Source: Enterobacter sp. Ag1 (lineage in GTDB: Bacteria; Pseudomonadota; Gammaproteobacteria; Enterobacterales; Enterobacteriaceae). From it: DNA of 64,000 nt. Positions 56,565 to 64,000 of the stretch are shown piece after piece (within the stretch, counting starts at the first letter, position 1; each line of letters starts with the position of its first letter). Under the pieces are notes generated by a model, which ran no database searches, was not told the DNA's origin, and was given only the letters and a program-made list of their open reading frames with translations. Made by a program: the position numbers and the translations under genes. Location: positions 1 to 64,000 of the forward strand of contig AKXM01000034.1 in assembly GCA_000277545.1 (NCBI GenBank), in the 5' to 3' direction.

Positions 56565-57776
56565 TTAACCGACTTCCGGCAGCAGGCCGACGGTAATCAG
56601 GAACTGAATAACAATCACCGCGATCCCGCAGGCAAAGACCAGCCCCAGAAGCGGCTTACCGCCCGCCACGCGCCACGTCGCCTCCGCATGCTGTTTGCGG
56701 CTTTGCCACACCAGCATCGACGGCACCAGCAGGGCAAGCACCGCCAGCGCAACGCCCGCATAGCCCAGCGCCTTCACAAACCCCTGCGGGTAGAACAGGG
56801 CAAACACCAGCGGCGGCAGGAACGTCATCAGGCCGGTTTGCAGGCGGCCAGAGGCTTTCCGGCTGCGGGCAAAAAGATCGCCGAGGTAGTCGAACAGGCC
56901 CAGGGAAACGCCGAGGAACGAGGTGGCCAGCGCGAAGTCGGCGAACAGATGAATCGCCAGCTCAACGTGAGGGGTGGCCACCACCTGACGAACAACCTGC
57001 AGGAAGCCGTTCAGCCCGGAATGCTCCGCCATCAGACCGGTAAAGGTTGACGAGTCAATGGCGCCGAGGGTGGCGAGCTGCCAGAAGATATAGGCCACCA
57101 GTGGAATGGCGCTGCCGACGATAAACACCCAGCGCAGCTTGCGAATATTGCCGTTCATGTAGCTGACAATGCTCGGCACGCTGCCGTGGAAGCCAAACGA
57201 GGTAAAGATGACCGGGATGGCGGAAAGCGCGAGGCCTTTCTCAATCGGCAGCGTGAGCAGGTTGGTGTGGTGGATATGCGGCATCATCAGGGCGAGCATT
57301 ACCACCAGCAGAATGATTTTGGCGCTGAACAGCACGCGGTTAAACATATCGACCATGTGAGTGCCGATGCAGACAATCCCGCCCGCCACAACGGTAAACA
57401 ACAGCACGCCAGAAGTGGCGGAGATAGAAGTGGACAGCCACTGGCTAAGGCTTGCCGCCAGCAGTTCACCGGCGCCGCTAATGTAAGCCGCCGTCAGGGC
57501 ATACATCAGGAACAGCATACTGAACCCCGTTAACCACTGCCCGGGGCGGCCAAGGTAGCGCCGGGCGAGGGTACCCAGACCGGTGTCCGCCGGAACGTGC
57601 TGATAAACCTCTACCAGCAAGAGTGCGGTGTAGCACATTAATCCCCAAAGGCCGACGAGCATCAGCAGCGTGACGCTAAACCCTACGCCAGCAGATGCCA
57701 GCGGCATCGCCAGCATGCCTGCGCCAATTGTGGTTCCCGCCACGATAAAAACACTGCCAAGAGTCCTGTTCTTCAC
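56565..57776 (-). CDS. tyrP: Tyrosine-specific transporter
   Basis: 403 residues, 11 membrane segments. It is collinear with E. coli TyrP from [20 protein letters not shown] to GLLPEVG. It imports tyrosine with protons across the inner membrane. It sits between the siderophore receptor and the second binding protein; no functional link is evident. I could not find a convincing TyrR box in the 246 bp upstream. Confidence 0.94.
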   Translation of the reverse strand: MKNRTLGSVFIVAGTTIGAGMLAMPLASAGVGFSVTLLMLVGLWGLMCYTALLLVEVYQHVPADTGLGTLARRYLGRPGQWLTGFSMLFLMYALTAAYISGAGELLAASLSQWLSTSISATSGVLLFTVVAGGIVCIGTHMVDMFNRVLFSAKIILLVVMLALMMPHIHHTNLLTLPIEKGLALSAIPVIFTSFGFHGSVPSIVSYMNGNIRKLRWVFIVGSAIPLVAYIFWQLATLGAIDSSTFTGLMAEHSGLNGFLQVVRQVVATPHVELAIHLFADFALATSFLGVSLGLFDYLGDLFARSRKASGRLQTGLMTFLPPLVFALFYPQGFVKALGYAGVALAVLALLVPSMLVWQSRKQHAEATWRVAGGKPLLGLVFACGIAVIVIQFLITVGLLPEVG

Positions 57777-58022
57777 GCTTTCCTCTGCATTTACGAAGAG
57801 CTGTATACATTTATGCCGCGCAGGGTAAGGGAAAAGCGTAGATGCGTCAAATGAGGGTTACGGGAGGTGTATTCATATGTTTACGATTTTGATTAAGTTT
57901 TTGTGACATTGTCACGTAATAAAATTAAACCAATCAGTGCTTGCCATACCGTGGGAAATTAAGGCTTTATTAATATAAATAGTAATAATAACTAATCTCT
58001 TTCTCATGGAGAGCATCAATCA
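57777..58022. promoter_or_regulatory. tyrP/binding-protein divergent region with possible Fur box
   Basis: A perfect palindrome GTGACA-t-TGTCAC is at 57903-57915. A moderate Fur match (12 of 19) is at 57978-57996, 26 bp before the binding-protein start. Neither is proven. Confidence 0.4.
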
Positions 58023-59132
58023 ATGAAAGCAAATTTTGTCCTGACAGGGTTACTGCTCGCTTCAGCTGGGTGCGGCGCCACCACTTACCCCATCACGGTT
58101 ACCGACATGGATAACCAGCGTATTACTATCGAAAAAGAACCGCAGCATGTGATCCTGCAGGATGGGCGAGACATTTTGTCGCTTGCGCTGCTTGACCGTG
58201 AAGATCCGTTCAAACGCGTTGTAGCCTGGAATAACCTGCCGAAAAAACAGGACACCCAAACCTGGGATGTGCTGAAGGGCAAATGGCCTGAAGCCACCAA
58301 AATTATTGATATGGGCTTTAGCGATCAGGGCGAAGTCAACCTTGAGAGCGTGCTGGCGCAGCAGCCGGACATCATGATTGCGCAACTGCGGGCCAAGCCT
58401 GCGCTGGAGCAAACCGGCGTTATTAAGTCCCTTAAAAAACTCAATATTCCGGTGGTGTTCGTTGACTATGAGCTGCACCCGGTTGAGAACACCGCCAACA
58501 GCGTGAAGCTGCTGGGTACCGTGCTTAATCAGGAGAAACGCGCCAAAGAGTACACTGACTATTACCAGCAGCACCTGGCCCGCATTCAGCAGGTGGCGGC
58601 CGATGTTAAAAACAAACCTACGGTGTTTATTGAGCCGATTGCCGGTAACACCGAGAACTGCTGCTTCACCCACGGGCACAACGGCTGGGGCGCGCTGGTG
58701 GAGGCGGTAGGCGGGAAGAACATTGGTTCTAAGCTGCTGCCTGGCAGCGCCGGATTTGTCTCTATGGAGCAGATCATCGCCATGAAGCCTGACGTCTATA
58801 TTATGTCCGGCTCTAAACGCCCGAATCCGAGCGTGTTGCCGTTTGGCTACGGCGGTACGCCGCAGGAAGTGAACGCCACCTTCAGTAAACTGCTGGCCCG
58901 TAACACGTTCCAGAACATCGAGCCGGTGAAAGAAGGCAAGGTCTACGGCGTGTATCACCACTTCTATAATCACCCGTACAACATTATCGGGATGGAAATC
59001 TTAGCCAAAGACCTGTACCCGCAAAAACTGCAGGATCTTGACCCAACGGCGGACTACCACCAGATAATCACGCAGTTCACGCAGATCCCTGACGATCCTA
59101 TTCTGCTGAGTTACGCCTACAAAAAGCCATAA
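58023..59132 (+). CDS. Second periplasmic iron-complex binding protein with paired cysteines (possible lipoprotein)
   Basis: 369 residues, a paralog of the protein at 53133: same length and fold, with Cys213-Cys214 (GNTENCCFTHGHNGWGALV) aligned to the other Cys pair and FYNHPYNIIGMEILAK matching its C-terminal motif. A possible lipidation Cys17 follows LLASAG, though Ser at -3 is not ideal. It presumably delivers the ligand of the nearby receptor, or a modified form of it, to an importer encoded elsewhere. It ends in a strong terminator. Confidence 0.8.
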   Translation: MKANFVLTGLLLASAGCGATTYPITVTDMDNQRITIEKEPQHVILQDGRDILSLALLDREDPFKRVVAWNNLPKKQDTQTWDVLKGKWPEATKIIDMGFSDQGEVNLESVLAQQPDIMIAQLRAKPALEQTGVIKSLKKLNIPVVFVDYELHPVENTANSVKLLGTVLNQEKRAKEYTDYYQQHLARIQQVAADVKNKPTVFIEPIAGNTENCCFTHGHNGWGALVEAVGGKNIGSKLLPGSAGFVSMEQIIAMKPDVYIMSGSKRPNPSVLPFGYGGTPQEVNATFSKLLARNTFQNIEPVKEGKVYGVYHHFYNHPYNIIGMEILAKDLYPQKLQDLDPTADYHQIITQFTQIPDDPILLSYAYKKP

Positions 59133-59199
59133 TCGCTTTTCAAGAAACGAAACGCGCACGATTAAAGTGGCCCTGTTGGTATTCAGACAAGCCAATAAA

Positions 59200-59225
59200 G
59201 GCGGTGACAAACGTCACCGCCTTTA
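59200..59225. terminator. Terminator after the second binding protein
   Basis: GGCGGTGAC (59200-59208) pairs with GTCACCGCC (59213-59221) over AAAC, followed by TTTATTAATT. AATAAA on the left side makes it bidirectional. Confidence 0.85.
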
Positions 59226-59229
59226 TTAA

Positions 59230-59682
59230 TTAAACTTCAGGCATCGCGGAAGAGTGGTGTGAAGAGATTTTCCAGTCGCTGCCATCCCAGGCGTAGGTGA
59301 AAGTGTATCGTGCAGAAACCGTCGTTTTATCCTCAAAGGTAAAGGTATAGGTCCCTACATCAATCGCTTTATTGCAGCCAATTCTAACCGTTCTGCTGTC
59401 AATTTTACCCACCGGCTTTTTCGCCAGAAAATGTTCAAAATAATCCACACGTTCGGCGTCCGTCAGACGTACCTGGTTTGACACAGTAGGCAATAACACC
59501 GCATCGGTAAGATACGTATCAGCGACTTTTTTAGCATCTCCAGTCTTTAGCGAGTCATTCCAGCGGTCGAACAAGCCTTCTATCGCGGCTTTGTCCACTT
59601 TCACACAATCCTTAGCGGGCGCGGCCCATGTGGAACCAGAAACCAGCAGTAATGAACCGATAAAAGCTGACACTTTCCTCAT
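59230..59682 (-). CDS. Secreted SnoaL/DUF4440-like protein (SgcJ/EcaC family)
   Basis: 150 residues with a signal peptide (MRKVSAFIGSLLLVSGSTWA) and a SnoaL/NTF2-like fold: IEGLFDRWNDSLKTGDAKKVADTYLTDAVLLPTVS region, ending in YTFTYAWDGSDWKISSHHSS. Two cysteines (in KDCVK and IGCNK) may form a disulfide. NTF2-like pockets hold small ligands; function unknown. AAGGGAAATG provides the ribosome binding site. Confidence 0.82.
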   Translation of the reverse strand: MRKVSAFIGSLLLVSGSTWAAPAKDCVKVDKAAIEGLFDRWNDSLKTGDAKKVADTYLTDAVLLPTVSNQVRLTDAERVDYFEHFLAKKPVGKIDSRTVRIGCNKAIDVGTYTFTFEDKTTVSARYTFTYAWDGSDWKISSHHSSAMPEV

Positions 59683-59870
59683 AACATTTCCCTTTTTTGA
59701 GTGTGGTTAAACTGCCGGGAAAGTATCAATAATTCCAATTCGCAACAATGATCATTGTATATAGTTACATATATTTACTTATATTGATGCCTACGGCCTG
59801 AATCGTTTATAGGTGAGTCTTTCTTCATTAACGTGATGAATATAATGCAGGACCCTGCATTGATATTTTC

Positions 59871-60848
59871 TTATTCGCGGGAAATGGCGATCCCGGCGTC
59901 TTTCATTTGCTGCAGCGCCGCAGCCATATCCAGCAGCATTTCAGCGGCAACCAGGCCTCCTTTTTCACTGTCTAGCATCGCCTTAATCACCGTCAGTACG
60001 CCAAAAGCGGTCATATGCGCCTGCCCGTGTGGGTCAGAGGCAATCACGCGCTTTCTGACATGCTCGCCAGCATAATCCGTGCCGGCAATATCAACGTACA
60101 GGTCAATAGACGGCTTGCCATGCTGATGCATACCCATTGACGTACCCGCCGCGATATCCAGCCTGACCGAATTCGCGCTGGTTATAGCGGCCACCGCGGT
60201 GGTATCGAGTATGCTGAACGGCACGCCCTGAACCACTTCACCATTCTGGAGAGTGATATCCCGGGGAGTGGATGAATGCGTCCAGCTTCCTGACTCCCGA
60301 ATCAGAGCCGAAGCAAGTTCATTGCCTAATTCGCTGCTGGAAAGTTCTCCCAACGGATCCGCCGGGTCATGAAGCGCGGAAAGCTGCACGCTATCAATAA
60401 CGCTAAAATCAGCGGCAAGCAGGCTAACCAACGGTAAAAACAGGCCCGCTTCGTAATAGCCCAGCGGCACGACGGGCTGAGTCAGCTGATAGCGCTGAGT
60501 TAAATTCAGCAGCGGCAAAATGGCGTCACCCGTTGCCTGAGTAATATTTATGAAGGCGATGTTATTTTTGATAGCAAACTCCGCCAGCAGGTTCTTAGGG
60601 TCCGGCGCGGCGGCAATAATAAGCTGCGCGTTAGCGGCATGCTCAGGCACTTCCGCTCCGGTGAGGTCGATAAACGCCGGGTGCGCGAACCCCAGTTGCT
60701 CGATTAACTTCGCGCCTTTTGCCGGACTGCGACCAGCAATCACCAGTTCAACCGCAGGAAAATGCTCACGAATCTGGCGGGCAATAGCTGACCCAATCAT
60801 GCCGTAGCCACCGGCGATGAAGACTTTTTCTAATTTAATGTTTTTCAT
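59871..60848 (-). CDS. Saccharopine dehydrogenase-like NAD(P)-binding protein
   Basis: 325 residues. A Rossmann motif opens the protein (VFIAGGYGMIGSAIARQI), followed by the strand VIAGRSPAKGAKL. The remainder resembles the saccharopine dehydrogenase superfamily's dimerisation part. The reaction is unknown; it is probably a redox or lyase step on an amino- or keto-acid-like substrate. Divergent from a LysR gene that likely controls it. The 188-bp gap to its downstream neighbour (59683-59870) shows nothing clear. Confidence 0.75.
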   Translation of the reverse strand: MKNIKLEKVFIAGGYGMIGSAIARQIREHFPAVELVIAGRSPAKGAKLIEQLGFAHPAFIDLTGAEVPEHAANAQLIIAAAPDPKNLLAEFAIKNNIAFINITQATGDAILPLLNLTQRYQLTQPVVPLGYYEAGLFLPLVSLLAADFSVIDSVQLSALHDPADPLGELSSSELGNELASALIRESGSWTHSSTPRDITLQNGEVVQGVPFSILDTTAVAAITSANSVRLDIAAGTSMGMHQHGKPSIDLYVDIAGTDYAGEHVRKRVIASDPHGQAHMTAFGVLTVIKAMLDSEKGGLVAAEMLLDMAAALQQMKDAGIAISRE

Positions 60849-60957
60849 CTTAAAACCTCGTTATCAGGGATATCTATTGCGATAGCGAGACTTTATCCCC
60901 CGTCTGGTGTGTAATAAAGATCATGAATTTTCTTGGGGAAGTGAGGAATATTCACTA

Positions 60958-61845
60958 ATGAGCATCAAGCTGGTGGATTTCAGCTATTTCGTGATCGTGG
61001 CGAAGTACCGCAGTTTTCGTCAGGCGGCGGAAGAGGTTGGGCTAACGCCCTCGGCCGTAAGCCATTCCATTCGCCAACTGGAGGAGCGGCTTAAAGTCAG
61101 GCTGTTCAACCGGACGACGCGCAGCGTGTCGCTCACCGAGGCGGGAAGAAAACTGTATGAGAAGGTTGCCCCGGCTTTTGATGACATCAGCCTCACGCTC
61201 GACGAACTCAACCTTTATCGCGATACGCCGATGGGCATTATTCGGCTCAATGTTGTGCGCCAGGGCGGCAGGCTTCAGCTTGCGCCGCTGATTGCCGACT
61301 TTACCCGTCAGTACCCTGATATTCAGGTTGAAGTGCAGATGGATGACCGGCTGGTCGATATCGTGAAGGTGCAGCTTGATGCAGGCGTGAGGCTGAACCG
61401 GGTCATAGAGAAGGATATGAAAGCTATTCCTGTCGGTCCGCCGGTACGCTACGCGGTTGTCGCCACGCCGGCATATTTTGCTCAGCATGGGATCCCGGCA
61501 GAGCCACAGCGGTTAACTGAACACAAATGCATTCAATTCCGTTACCCCAGCGGGAAAGCTTTTGGCTGGTATTTTGAACAAGCTGAAAGCCGTGAGGAGG
61601 TCGTTGTGAGTGGGCCCGTGGTTGTGGACGACCTGGATATTGCTCTCGACATGGCGCTTAACGGCGTGGGCCTGGCCTATGTGCTGCGGGAGATGGCCGA
61701 ACCACACCTTCAGAGCGGGAAACTGATTTCCGTGCTGGATGACTGGCTGCCGGAGCTGCCGGGTTTTCACCTCTATTTCCCGAATCGCAAGCATCCGTCC
61801 GCCGCTTTCCGCGCTTTTCTGGACTTTCTTAAGGCGCGAAACTGA
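60958..61845 (+). CDS. LysR family transcriptional regulator
   Basis: 295 residues. The helix-turn-helix is at 5-65 (YRSFRQAAEEVGLTPSAVSHSIRQLEERLKVRLFNRTTRSVSL region), and the inducer domain follows with TPAYFAQHGIPAEPQ. This is the CrgA/AaeR-like branch. The start at 60958 gives the normal LysR N-terminus; an in-frame ATG lies upstream at 60923. A short CTAT/ATAG repeat near 60865-60880 in the divergent gap could be part of its operator. Confidence 0.9.
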   Translation: MSIKLVDFSYFVIVAKYRSFRQAAEEVGLTPSAVSHSIRQLEERLKVRLFNRTTRSVSLTEAGRKLYEKVAPAFDDISLTLDELNLYRDTPMGIIRLNVVRQGGRLQLAPLIADFTRQYPDIQVEVQMDDRLVDIVKVQLDAGVRLNRVIEKDMKAIPVGPPVRYAVVATPAYFAQHGIPAEPQRLTEHKCIQFRYPSGKAFGWYFEQAESREEVVVSGPVVVDDLDIALDMALNGVGLAYVLREMAEPHLQSGKLISVLDDWLPELPGFHLYFPNRKHPSAAFRAFLDFLKARN

Positions 61846-61852
61846 AAATAAA

Positions 61853-61874
61853 AAACCCGCCGAAAGGCGGGTTT
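61853..61874. terminator. Bidirectional terminator between LysR gene and maeA
   Basis: AAACCCGCC (61853-61861) pairs with GGCGGGTTT (61866-61874) over a GAAA loop, a classic strong hairpin. Confidence 0.9.
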
Positions 61875-61897
61875 GAACATGTACCACAATGGCTTCG

Positions 61898-63595
61898 TTA
61901 GATGGAAGTCCGGCGATAGTCGCGGTATTCCGGCAGCCAGAAGTTGTCGTCGATGGCCTGCTTAAGGGCTTCAGCGGAGGTCACTACCGCTACGCCTTGC
62001 TGCTGGGCAATCTTCGCCACGGCAAAGGCGATAGCGCGGGACACTTTCTGAATGTCCTTCAGCTCTGGCAGCACCATGCCTTCTCCATTGTTCAGCAGCG
62101 GAGAATGCTGAGCCAGCGACTCGCTCGCCGCCATCAGCATTTCGTCGGTAATGCGCGACGCGCCGGAGGCAATCACCCCGAGGCCAATGCCAGGGAAAAT
62201 ATAGGCGTTGTTGCACTGGGCGATAGGGTACGTTTTATCTTTCCAGGTCACCGGATCAAACGGGCTGCCGGTGGCCACCAGCGCGGCGCCATCGGTCCAG
62301 GTGATGATGTCCTGCGGCGTGGCTTCCACGCGGGAAGTCGGGTTAGACAGCGGCATCACAATTGGGCGAGCGCAGTGCTTGTGCATTTCGCGAATGATCT
62401 CTTCGGTGAACAGGCCAGTCTGGCCGGAAACGCCGATAAGAATGTTTGGCTTCGCGTTACGCACCACATCCAGCAGGGAAATCGCTTCATTTTCCAGATC
62501 CCACTCCGCCAGGCTCTCACGGCTCTGCACCAGTTTGGTCTGGAAGGAGAGCAGGTTAGGCATGTTGTCAGTGAGCAGGCCAAAGCGATCAACCATGAAC
62601 ACGTTACTGCGTGCGGCTTCTTCACTCAGGCCTTCGCGCTGCATCTGAGCGATGATTTGCTCGGCGATGCCGCAGCCTGCAGAGCCTGCGCCCAGGAAGA
62701 CGATTTTCTGCTGGTTGAGCTGGCTGCCTGCCGCGCGGCTGGCGGCGATCAGCGTCCCGACGGTCACGGCGGCGGTGCCCTGAATGTCATCGTTAAACGA
62801 GCAGATCTCGTCGCGGTAACGGGTCAGCAGCGGCATGGCGTTTTTCTGCGCGAAGTCTTCGAACTGCAGCAGCACGTCCGGCCAGCGGTGGCGCACGGCC
62901 TGGATAAACTCGTCCACAAACTCGTAGTAGTCGTCGCCGGTAATGCGCGGATGACGAGAACCCATATAAAGCGGGTCGTTCAGCAGCTGCTGGTTGTTGG
63001 TGCCGACGTCCAGCACTACCGGCAGGGTGTAAGCCGGGCTGATGCCGCCACAGGCGGTGTACAGCGATAGCTTCCCGATAGGAATGCCCATCCCGCCGAT
63101 GCCCTGGTCGCCCAGGCCGAGAATACGTTCGCCGTCGGTCACCACGATCACTTTGATGTTGTGGTTCGGCACGTTCTGCAGAATATCGTCCATGTGGTGA
63201 CGATTTTCGTAGTTGATGAACACCCCGCGAGAGCGGCGGTAGATTTCTGAGAAGCGCTCACAGGCGGCCCCCACGGTGGGGGTGTAAATCACCGGCATCA
63301 TCTCTTCCAGATGATTTTCAACCAGGCGGTAGAACAGCGTTTCGTTGGTGTCCTGGATGTTGCGCAGGTAGATGTGCTTGTCGATTTCGGTTTTGAAGCC
63401 CTGGTACTGAATCCAGGCGCGTTCCGCCTGCTCTTCGATGGTTTCAACCACTTCCGGCAGCAGGCCGAGCAGGTTGAAATTGCGGCGCTCTTCGATGCTG
63501 AAAGCGCTGCCTTTATTTAACAGGGGGAATTCAAGTAAAACGGGTCCGGCGTAAGGGATGTAAAGCGAGCGATGTTTTTTTGGTTTGATGTCCAT
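61898..63595 (-). CDS. maeA: NAD-dependent malic enzyme
   Basis: 565 residues, the same length as E. coli MaeA, with which it aligns throughout. The malic signature is [19 protein letters not shown], the NAD site [15 protein letters not shown], and the catalytic Tyr is in [10 protein letters not shown]. It decarboxylates malate to pyruvate with NAD+ during growth on C4 acids. The start at 63595 is in line with E. coli and has GAG ten bases upstream. Confidence 0.96.
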   Translation of the reverse strand: MDIKPKKHRSLYIPYAGPVLLEFPLLNKGSAFSIEERRNFNLLGLLPEVVETIEEQAERAWIQYQGFKTEIDKHIYLRNIQDTNETLFYRLVENHLEEMMPVIYTPTVGAACERFSEIYRRSRGVFINYENRHHMDDILQNVPNHNIKVIVVTDGERILGLGDQGIGGMGIPIGKLSLYTACGGISPAYTLPVVLDVGTNNQQLLNDPLYMGSRHPRITGDDYYEFVDEFIQAVRHRWPDVLLQFEDFAQKNAMPLLTRYRDEICSFNDDIQGTAAVTVGTLIAASRAAGSQLNQQKIVFLGAGSAGCGIAEQIIAQMQREGLSEEAARSNVFMVDRFGLLTDNMPNLLSFQTKLVQSRESLAEWDLENEAISLLDVVRNAKPNILIGVSGQTGLFTEEIIREMHKHCARPIVMPLSNPTSRVEATPQDIITWTDGAALVATGSPFDPVTWKDKTYPIAQCNNAYIFPGIGLGVIASGASRITDEMLMAASESLAQHSPLLNNGEGMVLPELKDIQKVSRAIAFAVAKIAQQQGVAVVTSAEALKQAIDDNFWLPEYRDYRRTSI

Positions 63596-63773
63596 GTGCA
63601 TACTCTTTTTTCGACGTAACGTCTTGCCAGTAAGGCTCATTCGGTAAGTTTTCGCGCAATATTATGGCACAGCGATTTTGCATCCGACACCGCCAGGCCA
63701 AGAACTTTGGTTACACAAGTCCTCAAATCGGCAGGAATTTTGTTTCAGCGCGTTCCGTGAGTGTGTTTAAATA

Positions 63774-63789
63774 GCTAAACCAGTTTAGC
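63774..63789. promoter_or_regulatory. ScrR-like operator before the fructokinase gene
   Basis: GCTAAAC-ca-GTTTAGC is a perfect 7-bp inverted repeat, matching the LacI-family ScrR operator pattern (GCTAAACCGGTTTAGC) except for its centre. It lies 28 bp before the fructokinase start. Confidence 0.7.
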
Positions 63790-63816
63790 AAAATTTAGCT
63801 TACGAATGGAGACACC

Positions 63817-64000
63817 ATGAGCGTACAAGTTTGGGTTCTGGGCGATGCCGTCGTCGATCTGCTTCCGGACGGCAATGGCCGGTTACTGCAATGCCCCGGC
63901 GGGGCACCGGCCAATGTTGCCGTCGGGATTGCGCGCCTCGGCGGCAGCAGCGGATTTATTGGCCGCGTGGGGGACGATCCCTTTGGTCGCTTTATGCGAC
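63817..64000 (+). CDS. scrK: Fructokinase, PfkB family, N-terminal part (runs off right edge)
   Basis: Only 61 codons are visible. The PfkB N-terminal sugar-binding motifs are clear: VWVLGDAVVDLLPD and CPGGAPANVAVGIARLGG, then FIGRVGDDPFGRFM. With the ScrR-like operator in front, this is probably scrK of a sucrose regulon, phosphorylating the fructose released by ScrB. The remaining scr genes would lie beyond the window. GGAGAC precedes the ATG. Confidence 0.87.
   Translation, partial: MSVQVWVLGDAVVDLLPDGNGRLLQCPGGAPANVAVGIARLGGSSGFIGRVGDDPFGRFMR

Noticed and set aside
57777-58022. TyrR boxes expected upstream of tyrP
   Set aside because: Looked for TGTAAA-N6-TTTACA. TGTATACATTTATG near 57802 is only a partial match, so no site is claimed.
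61889-63070. Long open frame (393 codons) opposite maeA
   Set aside because: It is antisense to a gene with full-length identity to E. coli MaeA, has low-complexity Arg/His/Gly-rich composition and matches no family; such frames arise from GC-biased third positions.

Overview
The window is chromosomal DNA from an enterobacterium (Enterobacterales, probably Enterobacteriaceae). Many proteins are immediately recognisable as orthologs of E. coli K-12 genes: pqqU/yncD, ansP, mdtL-yidZ, yqjH-yqjI, yqfB, ydcH, lacI-lacZ, nhoA, betTIBA, pptA, tyrP, maeA and kduID. Their order is not that of E. coli, and several genes absent from K-12 are present, such as a reverse transsulfuration pair and a sucrose-type fructokinase. 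Cedecea, Kosakonia, Enterobacter and Klebsiella relatives all fit; I cannot fix the genus. I see no rRNA, tRNA, CRISPR array, prophage or insertion sequence, and no obviously broken gene.

Layout. 1-2.7 kb: a dipeptide-type ABC importer (cut at the left edge) divergent from a GntR/FCD regulator. 2.7-5.1 kb: cystathionine beta-synthase and gamma-lyase, which turn homocysteine into cysteine. 5.1-9.1 kb: an Rrf2 regulator divergent from a type II NADH dehydrogenase-like flavoprotein with operator palindromes on its promoter, then yqfB, an uncharacterised SGNH-like hydrolase and ydcH. 9.4-10.7 kb: yqjH-yqjI (iron/nickel). 10.8-15.1 kb: mdtL-yidZ, an SRPBCC protein divergent from a LysR regulator, and a GNAT acetyltransferase. 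15.2-20.9 kb: the PQQ receptor pqqU and asparagine permease ansP, with a fasciclin protein/ECF sigma/anti-sigma module between them. 21.0-32.1 kb: an efflux island of an HAE-type RND pump, an OmpR-type two-component system, a MacAB-like pump and an outer-membrane factor; a near-perfect CusR/CopR-type box precedes it. 32.2-33.5 kb: an EamA exporter and a YjbR-family protein.

33.6-38.0 kb: uronate catabolism (YhcH-family protein, IclR regulator, kdgT, kduI, kduD) with four repeated operator-like elements and a CRP site in the divergent control region. 38.1-42.3 kb: lacI-lacZ without lacY, keeping an O1-like operator, a CRP site and an internal O2 identical to the E. coli operator as I remember it. 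42.4-46.0 kb: a GST, arylamine N-acetyltransferase, a possible 37-residue membrane/secreted protein, and an HD-domain hydrolase divergent from a GlxA/AraC-type regulator across a 33-bp inverted repeat. 46.0-52.2 kb: choline uptake and oxidation to glycine betaine (betT/betIBA). 52.3-53.0 kb: pptA and a P-loop kinase. 53.1-59.1 kb: a Fur-box-preceded TonB-dependent siderophore receptor with a periplasmic binding protein, tyrP, and a second paralogous binding protein; no ABC permease or ATPase is present. 59.2-61.8 kb: a SnoaL-like secreted protein and a saccharopine-dehydrogenase-like protein divergent from a LysR regulator. 61.9-64.0 kb: maeA, then the start of a fructokinase gene behind a ScrR-like operator.

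The common theme is accessory nutrition and stress functions (sugar acids, lactose, sucrose, choline, iron, efflux), mostly as small divergent regulator/target units whose operators can be read directly. Most proposed regulatory sites are inferred from symmetry and position and have not been tested.
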